Source: Sphingobacteriales bacterium JAD_PAG50586_3
GTDB lineage: Bacteria; Bacteroidota; Bacteroidia; CAMBQF01
Length of the DNA: 64,000 nt
Assembly: GCA_023213195.1 (NCBI GenBank)
Contig: CP096135.1
Coordinates: forward strand, 1,258,616 to 1,322,615
Direction of reading: 5' to 3'
Shown piece after piece: positions 1 through 10,168 of the stretch. Within the stretch, counting starts at the first letter, position 1. Every line of letters starts with the position of its first letter. A program made the position numbers and the translations under genes. The notes beneath the pieces are model-generated. The model saw only the letters and a program-made list of their open reading frames with translations. It had not been told where the DNA came from and did no database searches.

Positions 1-1
1 C

Positions 2-895
2 AAAACCCAGATATTTGAAGAGCACCCCAAGAAGATTATCAATAAAGTTGATAGTCCGGATATTGGTGCTGCTTATTCTATGAACCCGTATCAGGGCTGC
101 GAGCATGGCTGTATATATTGCTATGCCCGTAATACACACGAGTATTGGGGCTTTAGTGCAGGGTTAGATTTTGAGCAGAAGATTATCGTTAAGCCCGATG
201 CTGCTAAGTTGCTTGAAAGAGATTTGCGCCGCAAGAACCACCAGCCACTACCTATTATGTTCTCTGGGAATACAGATTGTTACCAGCCCATAGAGCGGAA
301 AATGAAGCTGACCAGGCAAATGCTGGAGGTGTTGCTAAAGTTTCGCCACCCGGCAGGTATGATAACCAAGAATGCTTTAATACTGCGCGATATTGATATT
401 TTGCAGGAGATGGCTAAGCTAAGATTGGTGCATGTTATGGTATCAATTACATCGTTAAAAGAAGACCTGCGCCAGCAAATGGAACCCCGCACGGCAACGG
501 CCAAGCGTAGGCTGCAGGTAATAGAGCAGCTAAGCAAAGCGGGTATACAAACAGGTATAATGACAGCCCCTATTATTCCGGGGTTGAATAGCGAAGAAAT
601 ACCCGCTTTGATTAAAGCCGCAGGCGACCATGGTGCAAGCATGGCAGGCTATACCATTGTAAGGCTTAACGGGGCTATTGGGCCCATCTTTACCGATTGG
701 GTACACAAGAACTACCCCGATAGGGCAGAGAAGGTGTTAAACCAGATAAAAGAAGCCCACGGAGGACAGTTGAACGATAGCCGCTTTGGTACCCGCATGC
801 GTGGCGAGGGTAAGATTGTAGAATCTATAAGGCAAATGTTTACCACATCGGTAGCTAAGCATATAAAAGTAAAAACCGCCAGGTCTATGAGTTAG
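2..895 (+). CDS. Radical SAM protein of the PA0069/SplB-like family (5' end outside the window)
   Basis: The frame is open to the left edge, so the N-terminus is missing; the first visible Met (position 80) lies directly before the iron-sulfur motif and is not the true start. The motif CEHGCIYC gives the CxxxCxxC pattern that binds the 4Fe-4S cluster used to cleave S-adenosylmethionine, preceded by NPYQG, which is typical of the PA0069/spore-photolyase-like (SplB/Rv2578c) radical SAM group. Further family signs are the MFSGNTDCYQP and MTAPIIPGLN blocks and the C-terminal GTRMRGEG. The substrate of this family is not established. No clear operon partner is visible; the next gene is convergent. 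Confidence 0.85.
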   Translation, partial: KTQIFEEHPKKIINKVDSPDIGAAYSMNPYQGCEHGCIYCYARNTHEYWGFSAGLDFEQKIIVKPDAAKLLERDLRRKNHQPLPIMFSGNTDCYQPIERKMKLTRQMLEVLLKFRHPAGMITKNALILRDIDILQEMAKLRLVHVMVSITSLKEDLRQQMEPRTATAKRRLQVIEQLSKAGIQTGIMTAPIIPGLNSEEIPALIKAAGDHGASMAGYTIVRLNGAIGPIFTDWVHKNYPDRAEKVLNQIKEAHGGQLNDSRFGTRMRGEGKIVESIRQMFTTSVAKHIKVKTARSMS

Positions 896-952
896 ACCTG
901 ACGGCTTTTAGGGTACCCGATGAACACGGGCAATTAAATTTGTTCGACTAGG

Positions 953-1996
953 TTAGTCAATCTCTCCGGTAGTGTAGTTCATACGGTCTGACAGGCTTGT
1001 AGAAGCGCCAAACATATAACCTACTTTACCATTGAAAGAACCATCGCCGTTATCTTCAAGAATTTTGATTTTTACACAGTATAGGCCGCTTGCATCTTTA
1101 GCCATTTCCCTGTTTAGCAATTCAAAAGTAGCACCTTCGTTTACGCGGGTCACATCGCTCCAGCTGTATTGCTTAAAGCCAGCTGTTGGAGAGAAGGTAA
1201 CTGTACCGTAAATATCAGGGTAGTTGCTAGATACCTGGTCTTTGAAAGAGCCACCGCTGCTGCTTTTGCTAGATGAGCCGCTGCTGCAAGCAGAGCCACC
1301 GTCAATGCGCTCTGCGGTATAATCCATATTGTCAGACAGGCTTGTAGATGCACCAAACACGTAACCTATTTTACCATTAAATTTACCGGTGCCGTTATCG
1401 TCTTTAATTTTGATTTTAACACATAAAAGGCCGCTGGCATCCGCTACTAATGTGCGGGTCAACAGTTCAAAAGTTGCACCTTCGTTTACACGGGTAACAT
1501 CGTCCCAGCTGTATTGCTTAAAACCGGCGGTAGGAGAGAATGTGATAGTACCACAAACACCGGGGTAGGTAGATTTTGCTTTGTCTAAAAAGCCGCCGCT
1601 TGATGAAGATGACGAACTGCCGCCTTTAATACGGCCGGTGGTATAGTCCATATCGTCTGACAGGCTGGTAGAGGCGCCAAACATAAAGCCCACTTTACCA
1701 TTAAATTTACCGGTACCGTTATCATCAATAATTTTAATTTTTACACAGTAAAGGCCACTGTTATCCTTTACCATTTCGCGGGTCATAAGTTCAAATGTAG
1801 CGCCTGAGTTTACACGCGTAACATCATCCCAGCTGTATTGCTTAAAGCCCGCTGTTGGAGAGTAAGTAACTTTGCCCTTAACACCCGGATAGGTGCTTGA
1901 TGCCTTATTTAAAAAGGTTGTTTGTGCATTTACACCTGCTATGCCAATGGCCAACAGGAATAATAAAATAGTGAATTTTTTCATTAGTAGTAGCAA
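953..1996 (-). CDS. Secreted protein with three SH3-like repeats
   Basis: A 347-residue protein. Its start at MLLLMKKF or the internal MKKF gives a clear signal peptide ending near NAQ. After it come three copies of a ~90-residue unit, each with YPGV.G.VT.SPTAGFKQYSWDDVTRVN, EGATFELL, VKIKIIDDNG.GKFNGKVGYMFGASTSL (split here by position) and a closing DYTTG, separated by Ser/Gly-rich linkers. The turn-rich GKVGY.YGAS part resembles the end of bacterial SH3-like domains, but I only infer that fold. No catalytic residues are recognised. It is the last of three same-strand genes sharing the repeat, suggesting duplication. The function is unknown; export to the periplasm or surface is likely. Confidence 0.8.
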   Translation of the reverse strand: MLLLMKKFTILLFLLAIGIAGVNAQTTFLNKASSTYPGVKGKVTYSPTAGFKQYSWDDVTRVNSGATFELMTREMVKDNSGLYCVKIKIIDDNGTGKFNGKVGFMFGASTSLSDDMDYTTGRIKGGSSSSSSSGGFLDKAKSTYPGVCGTITFSPTAGFKQYSWDDVTRVNEGATFELLTRTLVADASGLLCVKIKIKDDNGTGKFNGKIGYVFGASTSLSDNMDYTAERIDGGSACSSGSSSKSSSGGSFKDQVSSNYPDIYGTVTFSPTAGFKQYSWSDVTRVNEGATFELLNREMAKDASGLYCVKIKILEDNGDGSFNGKVGYMFGASTSLSDRMNYTTGEID

Positions 1997-2016
1997 TTAT
2001 AGAGTTATTATAGTAG

Positions 2017-5000
2017 TTAATCAATTCGTCCGGTGGTGTAGTTCATGCGGTCTGACAGGTTGGTAGACGCGCCATACACATAACCTATTTTACCATTAAA
2101 TTTACCCGAGCCGTTATCATCAATAATTTTGATTTTTAAGCGGTAAAGGTCGCTGGCATCTTTAGCCATTTCGCGGGTTAAAAGTTCAAAAGTAGCACCT
2201 TCGTTTACGCGTGTATCGTCATCCCAGCTATATACCATAAACCCTGCGTTTGGCGAGAAGGTTATACGGCCTTTTATGCTCTGGGTAGGTAGATTTTACC
2301 TGGTCTTGGAAAGAGCCTGATGATGAAGAACCAGATGAGCTGCCACCTATACTGCGCAAGCTTGTTGGGCCTCCGTCTATGCGTTTGGCGCTGTAGTTTG
2401 TATAATCGGTTAAAGAGGTTGATGCAGGGTATACATAACCAATTTTGCCGTTGTAAATACCAGAACCGTTATCATCAATAATCTTAACCTTAATACGGTT
2501 AAGGCTGCTGTTATCTTCAGCCATTTCGCGGCTCAATAGTTCAAAAGTAGCACCCTCTTTTACGCGGGTGTTATCATCCCAGCTGTATTGTAAAAAGCCG
2601 GCATCGGGCGAGAATGTAATTTTACCATACACACCGGGGTAGGTACTGGTTATTTGGTCAAGGAAAGAGTTAGAACGGCTTTTTGAGCTGCTGCCAGAGT
2701 TGCTTGTTGGCCCACCGTCAATTCTTTCTGCGGTATAGTCTACATAGTCTGATAATGATGTTGATGCAGGGTATACATAGCCAATTTTGCCGTTGTAAAC
2801 TCCCGAACCATTGTCGTCAATAATCTTTACTTTAATGGTATAGATATCGCTATTGTCTTTAATTAGTTTCCTGCTTAACAGTTCAAAGGTTGCACCTTCG
2901 TTTACGCGGGTTACATCATCGTGAGAGTATTGTTTAAACCCTGCGGTAGGAGAGAAGGTTATTTTACCATACACACCCGGGTTGGTAGTTACCAGCCTAT
3001 CTGCAAAGCCTGATGATGAGTTTGAAGTGGTGGTAGTAGTTCTAGAAGACTGGGTGGTAACCATACCGGTGGTATAGTCAACATCAAGGTTAGTAGAAGC
3101 TGCATAAACGTAGCCTGTTTTGCCTTTAAACTTGCCACCGTCTTTATCGCTTATAATTTCAATTTTAACGTTGTACAGGTTAGAATTATCAGGCACCATT
3201 TCGGTGTTTAATAATTTAAAAACTGCACCTTCGGTTATATTGCCGTTGTTATCATCAAAACCGGTTATTTTAAAGCGTGCACCATCAAAAGTAATTTTAC
3301 CGGTTATGCCGGTGCTAACATTGGGTACAAGGTTAAGTATGTTGCCAGATGATGATGAGGTAGTAGTAGTTTTATTAAGGTCGATTTTGCCGCTGGTATA
3401 GTCGGCCATATCGCCAAAGCTGGTTGATGATGGATACATAAAGCCCACCATGCCATTATATTGGCCACCATCTAAATCATCTATAATTTTAACTTTAACA
3501 TGGTTAAGGTTTAACGATGTGTTGTCCTTAATCATTTTAGTACTCAATAACTCAATTTTAGCACCTTTTTTAAGGTTAGGAGAAACGTCGTTAAAGGTTT
3601 TAGTTTTAAGCGTGCCACCATCAAAAGTAACAGTGCCTTTAGCGCCAGTGTAGCTTGTTGGCACTTGGTCTAAGAAAGAGCTGCTGCTTATTACACTGCT
3701 GCTGCTTCCGCTGTTATTATTATTTGTATTTGATGGAGGTGTAACAATAGGCTTAGTATCTGTTGATGTGCCTGTGCCTGAGGTAGAGCTAATGTTAGAT
3801 AGGTCAGAGCCTTTTACACGACCATCATCTTTAATTTTAAATTTAGCAATTACGGTAATAAAGAAGTTATCGTGGTTGCCGGCAACAGGGTACAGCCATA
3901 CCTTGTCAAGTTCCCTGAAAATATCTTTCTTTTGGCCTGTGTTTACAGTAACGTCAGATAGGTCTTTAACAGTAGTTTCTTCCAAGAAGTTTTCAACCTT
4001 AGAGTACGATTTTCTTAGCTGCTCTATAAGGCCCCATGCGGTGTTTACAATATCATCATTAGGTTTACCTTCAGATGTTACGTTTACATTTAAGTTGCTA
4101 ATGATAATCTCATTTTCTTTAACAGCAAACATTTGTTTTTTGTACTTATCAAGTTGGCCATCAAGGTAAGTAATGGCTTCTTTTACAGAGCTCTCTGGCG
4201 ATGCAGGATTAAACTTGATAGGTGTTTTAGACTTTACAAGGTCTTCAATAAGTTTCGAGCGGTTTTTTAATTGTCCGTTTAAGTCGTTAATCTCGCGGGT
4301 TAAATCGGCGTAGTTGTTGTCGCCTTTTTCAATAATTTGTTTCTCGCGGCGTTGAGAGTTTAGGTTAGAGTCTTTAATGTTATTGGTAAGGATAATAACC
4401 TCCGACTCTATGTTTTTAATCTCATCTGGCGATACGCCTGCTTTAGCAAGCTTATCTTTAAAGTCGGTATGCTCTATAAGGTTTATAATAGTTGCATTGC
4501 TACCGGTGCCTGCACTTAGTGCTGATGTTTTAACTGTTGAGTTAGTTTTTAGTGGGCTAACATCAATAGTAGCTACCAACAGGTATAGCGATTGGTTACC
4601 AATTTTACGGGTAATGTGTACTTTGTCTACACTGGCCTTACCACTAACTACAGTTTTTACATAATCAGTAACAACACCTGCATCTTTAACATAAGTTAGG
4701 CCGCTTACAAAAGTGCCGTTAAGGTCAGACACAGCCATAGGGCTAAGTAAAGATGTGGCTTTGTCGCCCAGTTCTTCTTTAGCATCTTGCCAGTCGCAGT
4801 TTAGTACCACAGCGTATAAGCCTTTAAAACTGATGTTTTCAAGGTCTTTTGCTGTTTGGGTTTTAATCTCGTCCCGGCTTTTTTCTTTAGACTTAATCTG
4901 GTCTTTAAGCTTATTAATGTCCTGCAATTTTAAAAGCTCTTGTTTGTCAAGGTACAGGGTAGTTATCCTGTTTTTTAAAGAGCTTAATGATGTGTCAACA

Positions 5001-5224
5001 GAGGTGTTGTTTTTTGTAACATCAACCTTTAGCTGTTGTATATCAATATCTGAAAATAATGCAGATTTTGATAATACACCTTTAAGAGTGGTTTTAGCAG
5101 AGCTTTCTTGTAAGATGCTGGGGTTAGATCCTGTTATGGGGCTTTTGGGTGAATAATACCCCTGTTGGGCATAACCCAGGTTAAATAAAGCGAAAAATAA
5201 CAGTAGCAACAGTGCCTTTTTCAT
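2017..5224 (-). CDS. Large secreted protein: coiled-coil N-terminal region plus five SH3-like repeats (frameshifted)
   Basis: Starts with a signal peptide (MKKALLLLLFFALFNLGYAQ). Residues ~40-500 are non-repetitive, with Lys/Glu-rich helical stretches likely to form coiled coils near 270-330 and the phrase ETTVKDLSDV, which recurs in the gene at 8113-9172. A Ser/Thr/Asn-rich linker leads to four intact SH3-like repeats. The open frame then stops after STYPEHK, while another frame from about 2278 continues exactly as the repeat (SIKGRITFSPNAGF, then YSWDDDTRVNEG) to a stop at 2017. One extra base near 2278-2285 explains this, so the locus is one gene of ~1,068 residues with five repeats. A TAATTTTG box lies just upstream (5254-5261). 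The function is unknown. Confidence 0.75.
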
Positions 5225-5253
5225 GTTAGCGTTTATTAGTAGTGTAAGAGTTA

Positions 5254-5261
5254 CAAAATTA
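5254..5261 (-). promoter_or_regulatory. Bacteroidota -7 promoter box for the 2017-5224 gene
   Basis: On the minus strand this reads TAATTTTG, a full match to the Bacteroidota TAnnTTTG box. It sits about 30 bases upstream of the ATG at 5224. I did not find a convincing -33 element. Confidence 0.45.
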
Positions 5262-5307
5262 GTGTTTTTTACGGGTCAATTTCAAATAGCAATTCAACAA
5301 AATGGGG

Positions 5308-7872
5308 TTATTTAATATCTTCGGTTCTTATGCGGTTATTCTTGTAATCGGTGTAGTTAGAAAAGCTGGTAGACGAGGGGTACATAAAACCAATTTTGCC
5401 TTTATGCGGCCCGTCAACCACCCTTACTTTTATGTGGTAAAGCCCATGCGATGAGCTGTCTTTAACCATTTTTGTGCCAAATAATTCTATTTTGGTTCCT
5501 TTTGGCAATTTGGGTTCAACATCGCTAAAGCTCTTTGTTTTCAGTGTTCCACCTTCAAACGTTACTGTGCCGGTGTGGCCTGTTTTATCGGTATTAATTA
5601 AGCTTAAATATTTTTTAGTTTGTTGTTTATTTGTTTGGCTATCTATCAGGTTTGTAATATTAATTTCGAGCTTATTATAGTCGGCAAAGCTTGAAAAGCT
5701 TGTAGCGCCAACGTATATGTAGCCTATTTGCTTATTGAAAGTTCCGCCGCCTTTATCATCAACCACCAATACTTTTATGTAGTAAAGGTTTTGAACTTTA
5801 TCGTCTTTAATAATTTCAGGACTTAGCAATTCTATAACAGCACCTTTCTTCAACCGTGGCTCTTCATCAGTAAAACTGGTTTTTTTAAAGCTGATTTCAT
5901 CGTGTGTAATAGTGCCTGTTAGGCCTGTGTATTGGTCTTGAATTAGGTTTAAAAAACCGCTGTCGGGTGGTTGTACAACCGGTGGGGGTATGGCAAGAGG
6001 CTCATCTGTTGGAACATCATCTGTAACAACAGTGCCTGCATCAGTATCTATGCTTGGGTTAACATATGCATCCTTATCAATATCAATTACCTCATTTACA
6101 TAATCGGCATAGGGCGATAGCGACGTTGAAGCAGCATACATATAGCCCACTTTGCCATTGTATTTGCCTGACCCATTGTCATCAATAATTTTAATTTTGA
6201 GTGTGTGAAGGCCATAATCGTCTTGCACCATTTTAAGGTTTAGCAAAGTAAATGTAGCACCCTCGTTAACCCTTGCCATATCTAAAAAGCCGGTAGACTT
6301 TAAGCTGGCTGTTGGGGCAAAAGTAACCTTGCCGTTTATGTTGGTATTTTCGGTAGGCACCCTGTCTATAAACTCAGAGGGTGTCATGTCTTGCGGTGGT
6401 GGGTTGTCGCTATCGATAGTACTATATCCTGCATCCGTATCACCATCATCAACAATTGGCGAAGCAATATCTATTTTAGCTTCAGCATAATCCATATTAT
6501 CGGCAAGGCTGGTAGAAGCGCCGTATATGTAGCCTACAAAGCCATTGTATTTGCCGGTAGCCTTATCGTCAATAATTTTTACTTTAATGGTGTAAAGGCC
6601 AATATCGTCCTTTACCATTTTTTTGTTTAGTAACTCAAAGGTTGCACCTTCGGGTACTTTAGTATCATCATCAAAACCGCTGAACTTTAGCGCTGCTTCA
6701 GGCGCAAATGTAACGGTGCCGGTTATGCCCGTGTTTATAGATGATAGTCGGTCTAGAAAAGCATCGCCGGTAATGGCGGTGTAGTCTATTTTAACTTCTT
6801 TAAGCGTTTGTGGGCCGCCAATTACTTCTTCCTGGGTATAGTCTGTATAATCTGTTATAGTGGTAGATGCCGGATACATGTAACCAACTTTACCATTGTA
6901 TTGGCCGTTTCCGTTATCATCAATAATTTTAATTTTTATGGTGTAAAGACTTATGTCGTCTTTAATCATTTTGCGGCTTAATAGCTCAAAGGTAGCACCT
7001 TCATTTACCCTTGTAGCATCATCAAAACCTGTTGATTTTAAACTTGCGTTTGGAGAGAAGGTAACCCTGCCAAACACCTTGGGCGATGTGGTTTGTAAAC
7101 GGTCTTCAAAATTACCGCTATAGGCTTTAGCACTTGTTTTGTATGCAGAGTAGCCCCTGCCTATAGTGCCTGAGACATAATCCATATAGTCGGCCAAATC
7201 TGTAGATGCGCCGTACATATACCCAACTGTGCCGTTCTGTTTGCCGTTACCGTTATCATCAATAATTTTAATTTTTATGGTATAAAGGTCAATATTGTCT
7301 TTAACCATGGTTGTGCTTAACAACTCAAAAGTAGAACCTTCGTTTACACGTGTTTGGTCTTCAAAGCCTGTAGATTTAAGGCTTGCCGTGGGCGAGAATG
7401 TTACCTTACCCGTTATGCCTGTTTTTTCTGTAGCAACACGGTTTAAAAATTTATTGGTTGCCTTTTTGCTGGTTTTAACCACCTTACCATCTTTCCTGTC
7501 TTTGCTTTTGCCGGTAACAATAGTGCCGGTTGTGTAATCTACAGTAAGGCTTGTAGAGGCCGCGTATACATAGCCAATTTTGCCGTTATACCTGCCATTG
7601 GCATTATCATCTATTATTTTTATTTTAACGTTAAAAAGCCCAATATCGTCTTTAGCCATTTTGGTGTTTAGCAACTTAAAGGTTGCTCCTTTGGGTATGT
7701 TGCCGCTGTTGTCTTCAAAGTCTTTTACTTTAAAGCGGGCCCCATCAAACGTTATAGTGGCTGTTATACCTGTGTTTTCAGTTTTAAGCTGGTTGATAAA
7801 TGAGTTGTCGCCGGGTTGGCTAAACGCATGTAAAGAAAACAAAAAGGCAAACAATAAAAGCAAACGTTTCAT
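5308..7872 (-). CDS. Secreted protein built of seven SH3-like repeats
   Basis: An intact 854-residue frame. The signal peptide MKRLLLLFAFLFSLHAFSQ is followed almost at once by seven copies of the ~90-residue repeat also found in the two downstream genes. The repeats are of two kinds: those with TFSPTASLKSTGF and VNEGATFELL, and those with TFDG or TFEGG and KKG or PKG in the same positions. All keep the KIKIIDDN.N/S.G...NG.VGYMY.AST core. Linkers between repeats 4 to 6 are rich in Asp, Pro and Thr. No sorting domain of the T9SS type and no lipobox are seen, so the final location is uncertain. It is the first gene of the three-gene repeat cluster. Confidence 0.8.
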   Translation of the reverse strand: MKRLLLLFAFLFSLHAFSQPGDNSFINQLKTENTGITATITFDGARFKVKDFEDNSGNIPKGATFKLLNTKMAKDDIGLFNVKIKIIDDNANGRYNGKIGYVYAASTSLTVDYTTGTIVTGKSKDRKDGKVVKTSKKATNKFLNRVATEKTGITGKVTFSPTASLKSTGFEDQTRVNEGSTFELLSTTMVKDNIDLYTIKIKIIDDNGNGKQNGTVGYMYGASTDLADYMDYVSGTIGRGYSAYKTSAKAYSGNFEDRLQTTSPKVFGRVTFSPNASLKSTGFDDATRVNEGATFELLSRKMIKDDISLYTIKIKIIDDNGNGQYNGKVGYMYPASTTITDYTDYTQEEVIGGPQTLKEVKIDYTAITGDAFLDRLSSINTGITGTVTFAPEAALKFSGFDDDTKVPEGATFELLNKKMVKDDIGLYTIKVKIIDDKATGKYNGFVGYIYGASTSLADNMDYAEAKIDIASPIVDDGDTDAGYSTIDSDNPPPQDMTPSEFIDRVPTENTNINGKVTFAPTASLKSTGFLDMARVNEGATFTLLNLKMVQDDYGLHTLKIKIIDDNGSGKYNGKVGYMYAASTSLSPYADYVNEVIDIDKDAYVNPSIDTDAGTVVTDDVPTDEPLAIPPPVVQPPDSGFLNLIQDQYTGLTGTITHDEISFKKTSFTDEEPRLKKGAVIELLSPEIIKDDKVQNLYYIKVLVVDDKGGGTFNKQIGYIYVGATSFSSFADYNKLEINITNLIDSQTNKQQTKKYLSLINTDKTGHTGTVTFEGGTLKTKSFSDVEPKLPKGTKIELFGTKMVKDSSSHGLYHIKVRVVDGPHKGKIGFMYPSSTSFSNYTDYKNNRIRTEDIK

Positions 7873-8112
7873 AATTGATAATGTATTTTAGTTAACAGGA
7901 AATGGCTGTATACTAATAAAATTAAGCGGGTGGTTGTAACTAAAAAACAACCGGTATATTAATAATTGCGGGTAGATAAAAACCGGCGCTTTGCCAATAA
8001 TAGAAATGGATAAACGCCGGTTTAAGAAAATAAATTTTAATAGGCAGGCCTGATAAAGCCAAGCCTTATAACTATATCAATACGTTAAGTAAAATTTTAC
8101 CGATTTTACCGG

Positions 8113-9172
8113 CTACGTTACCAATTTTTTCCAGTCAATTTTGCCTTTTTTGTTAGTGTCGGCAAGTTTAATTTGGCCCGTGGCTTTGTCTTGTATAAAG
8201 TCAATTACATCAACACCTTTGTTAAAGCCAATGGTTTGCATTAAGTCTTTGCTTAGATCTAATATTTTTGGTACCTGACCGGTGCTTTGGTATATCTGAG
8301 AAAAATCTAACGCTACGTTACCGTTCTCATCTAACACAACAGGAAACATTGATGGGTTAATAGACTGGCCGTTTAGGTTAAAAACGGTTGGTTTAGAACC
8401 ATCAATTACCTTAGTCTTGTGGAACGTTAGGGTCAACACCTGCAGGCTCTGAAGTAATATCTAAATGCGCAACCTGGCGTGCACGAGAGTATACCTGATT
8501 ATCAAAAGCACCTGCAAAACCATCGTTAGTGTATAGTGGCATGCGCAGGGTAACTTCCACAGTACCGTCAACTTCGCGAGACGGGCCTACTTGTTTGGCA
8601 CCTTTAATTTTACCTTCAACACGAGAGATTACAACATCGCTAACATCGCCAAGGTCTTTAACTGTGGTTTCGCCAATAATGTTAATTTCTTGTGTAAGCT
8701 CAAGTAAGTTGCGTTGGGCAACGGCAATAGCGCCACGCTCAGCCATTAATTTAGCTTGTGCCTTGTTTGGAAATTTGTCTGTGTTTATTACAACAACACC
8801 TACTGCCTCAACATACTGTTCAGAGTAGTTTACGTTGCCATTGGTAAAGCTTTGTACAACAGGTTTAGCGCTGCCTGCTGCAATTAAATCTTTAAACGGA
8901 TCGTCAGCACTTAATACAATTGGTTTTGCTGTAGCAGTAGTGCCTTTTCCACCGCTGGTTGTGCCTGTTGTAGGTACAGCGCTGGTGTTGCTTTTAACGC
9001 CTGTGTTGCTTTTGGTAGTAGTTGTTTTAACAGTGTTTTTTTTGCCGCCTGTTTTTACAGGTTGCGTTGCGCCTTTTTGGGCGTTAATAAAACCTGCAAA
9101 CAATAATGATAGTGTTACAAGTAATATGCCTTTTGTTTTCATAGTGTAAGTGTTTTTCATCTGTGTAGTCAA
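8113..9172 (-). CDS. Secreted LPP20/FlgT-N-like protein (frameshifted)
   Basis: The likely start is the Met at 9142 (MKTKGILLV...), giving a signal peptide ending at NAQ; two earlier Mets are also possible. A Thr/Lys/Gly-rich low-complexity stretch (residues ~35-85) is followed by a domain containing AKLMAERGAIAVAQRNLLEL and a later VEVTLRMPLY strand, the pattern of LPP20 lipoprotein and FlgT N-terminal domains. The frame stops after DPNVPQD, but another frame from ~8410 continues with KVIDGSKPTVFNLNGQSI to a stop at 8113. One extra base near 8405-8410 joins them into ~350 residues. It shares the ETTVKDL.DV phrase with the repeat protein at 2017-5224, so the two may act together (inference). 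Confidence 0.65.
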
Positions 9173-9446
9173 TTAGTGTGCCAAAGTTTTTTTGTAAGCC
9201 TTATAGTGCTGATAATGTAATTATTAAAATAAAATATTAACGCTAACTAATATTTTACAAGTATACAAAAAATAAGGGGAAAAACAAAAGGCAAAGCCAT
9301 TGTTTTCTTTGCTATTGCTTGCAAAGCTACTAGTAATGTGTTGGCTACAAGGTATGAAATAATGATACTATAACACATCCCATTTTAGTACGTATAAAGT
9401 AGTATATGATTCAAAAATATATCAACTTACAATTGCATAAGTATGC

Positions 9447-9979
9447 CTATTGCATTTTTAGTATTGCCCTTTGTACACCCTGTGTTTTATAAACCATAAC
9501 TTTTGGCACAATGCCATTATCAATCTTTACATCGCCTGTTTTACGAGGGTTTGCAAAGGGTCCAAAGGCAATTTCAAATATTATCTGGTCGGCTTGCTTC
9601 TCATAAGTAGAAAAAACAATTGCCCCTCAACCTCAAAGGTGCAATATAGTTTTTGGCCTATATAGTAACTGTCAAGCATTATAGAGTCGCCCTCATCAAT
9701 AACGTAATGTCCTTTTACTAAAGTGTCAATTATAAGTTTGTAGTCTTTTATAATAGGGCCTGTTTTAGTATTATAAGTAGTGCGCCATTGCAATGTGTTT
9801 TTGCTTAGTGGGGCAACTTCAAAAAGTACATTTATAGTATCGGGGGTGCTAAGCCCATCTTTAGATAAAATATCCAGTTGGCCTTTCCACTTCCCTATAT
9901 AATTTTCAGGAAAAGGTTTTTGTGCATTGGCATTTAATGCCAAGGTAAGCAGCAGTATTGATAGTAGTAAGATTCTCAT
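9447..9979 (-). CDS. Small secreted protein of unknown function (frameshifted)
   Basis: The signal peptide MRILLLSILLLTLALNANAQ is followed by a beta-rich domain starting FPENYIGKWKGQLDIL, which has a lipocalin-like opening (GKWKG). The open frame stops at 9581, but adding one T to the six-T run near 9611-9616 restores STYEKQADQIIFEIAFGPF and carries on to a TAG at 9447-9449. The restored protein is ~178 residues. It lies at the 3' side of a divergent gap with the SulP gene. The function is unknown. Confidence 0.7.
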
Positions 9980-10168
9980 AGTATAATAGTTGCAATAAAG
10001 CTACGCGCTTTATTTAATTGAATACCAATTGTTTTTTTACTGTTTTACTAATTTTAAAGGGGTAAACATTGTCTGTTTCAATACCGTTATAGGGGTATTG
10101 TTGTTGGTACAAATTATGAATACTGGCAATATTCGGCAAAAAAACTTAGTTTTACCCCGGAACCGTAT

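Larger units (their letters stand above)
953..7870 (-). repeat. Fifteen protein-level copies of an SH3-like ~90-residue repeat in three adjacent genes
   Basis: Counting by the GK.GY.Y.AST core gives 3 copies in the first gene, 5 in the second (including one after a frameshift) and 7 in the third. Copies within a gene are more alike at DNA level in the 953-2900 part than in the 5300-7870 part, which suggests recent local duplication there. The unit has an N-terminal strand pair, the EGATFELL segment, the acidic IIDDNG loop and the GY.Y.AST end. Confidence 0.75.

Noticed and set aside
3120-9149. Plus-strand frames opposite the secreted-repeat genes
   Set aside because: Antisense shadows; the minus-strand proteins have signal peptides and conserved repeats.
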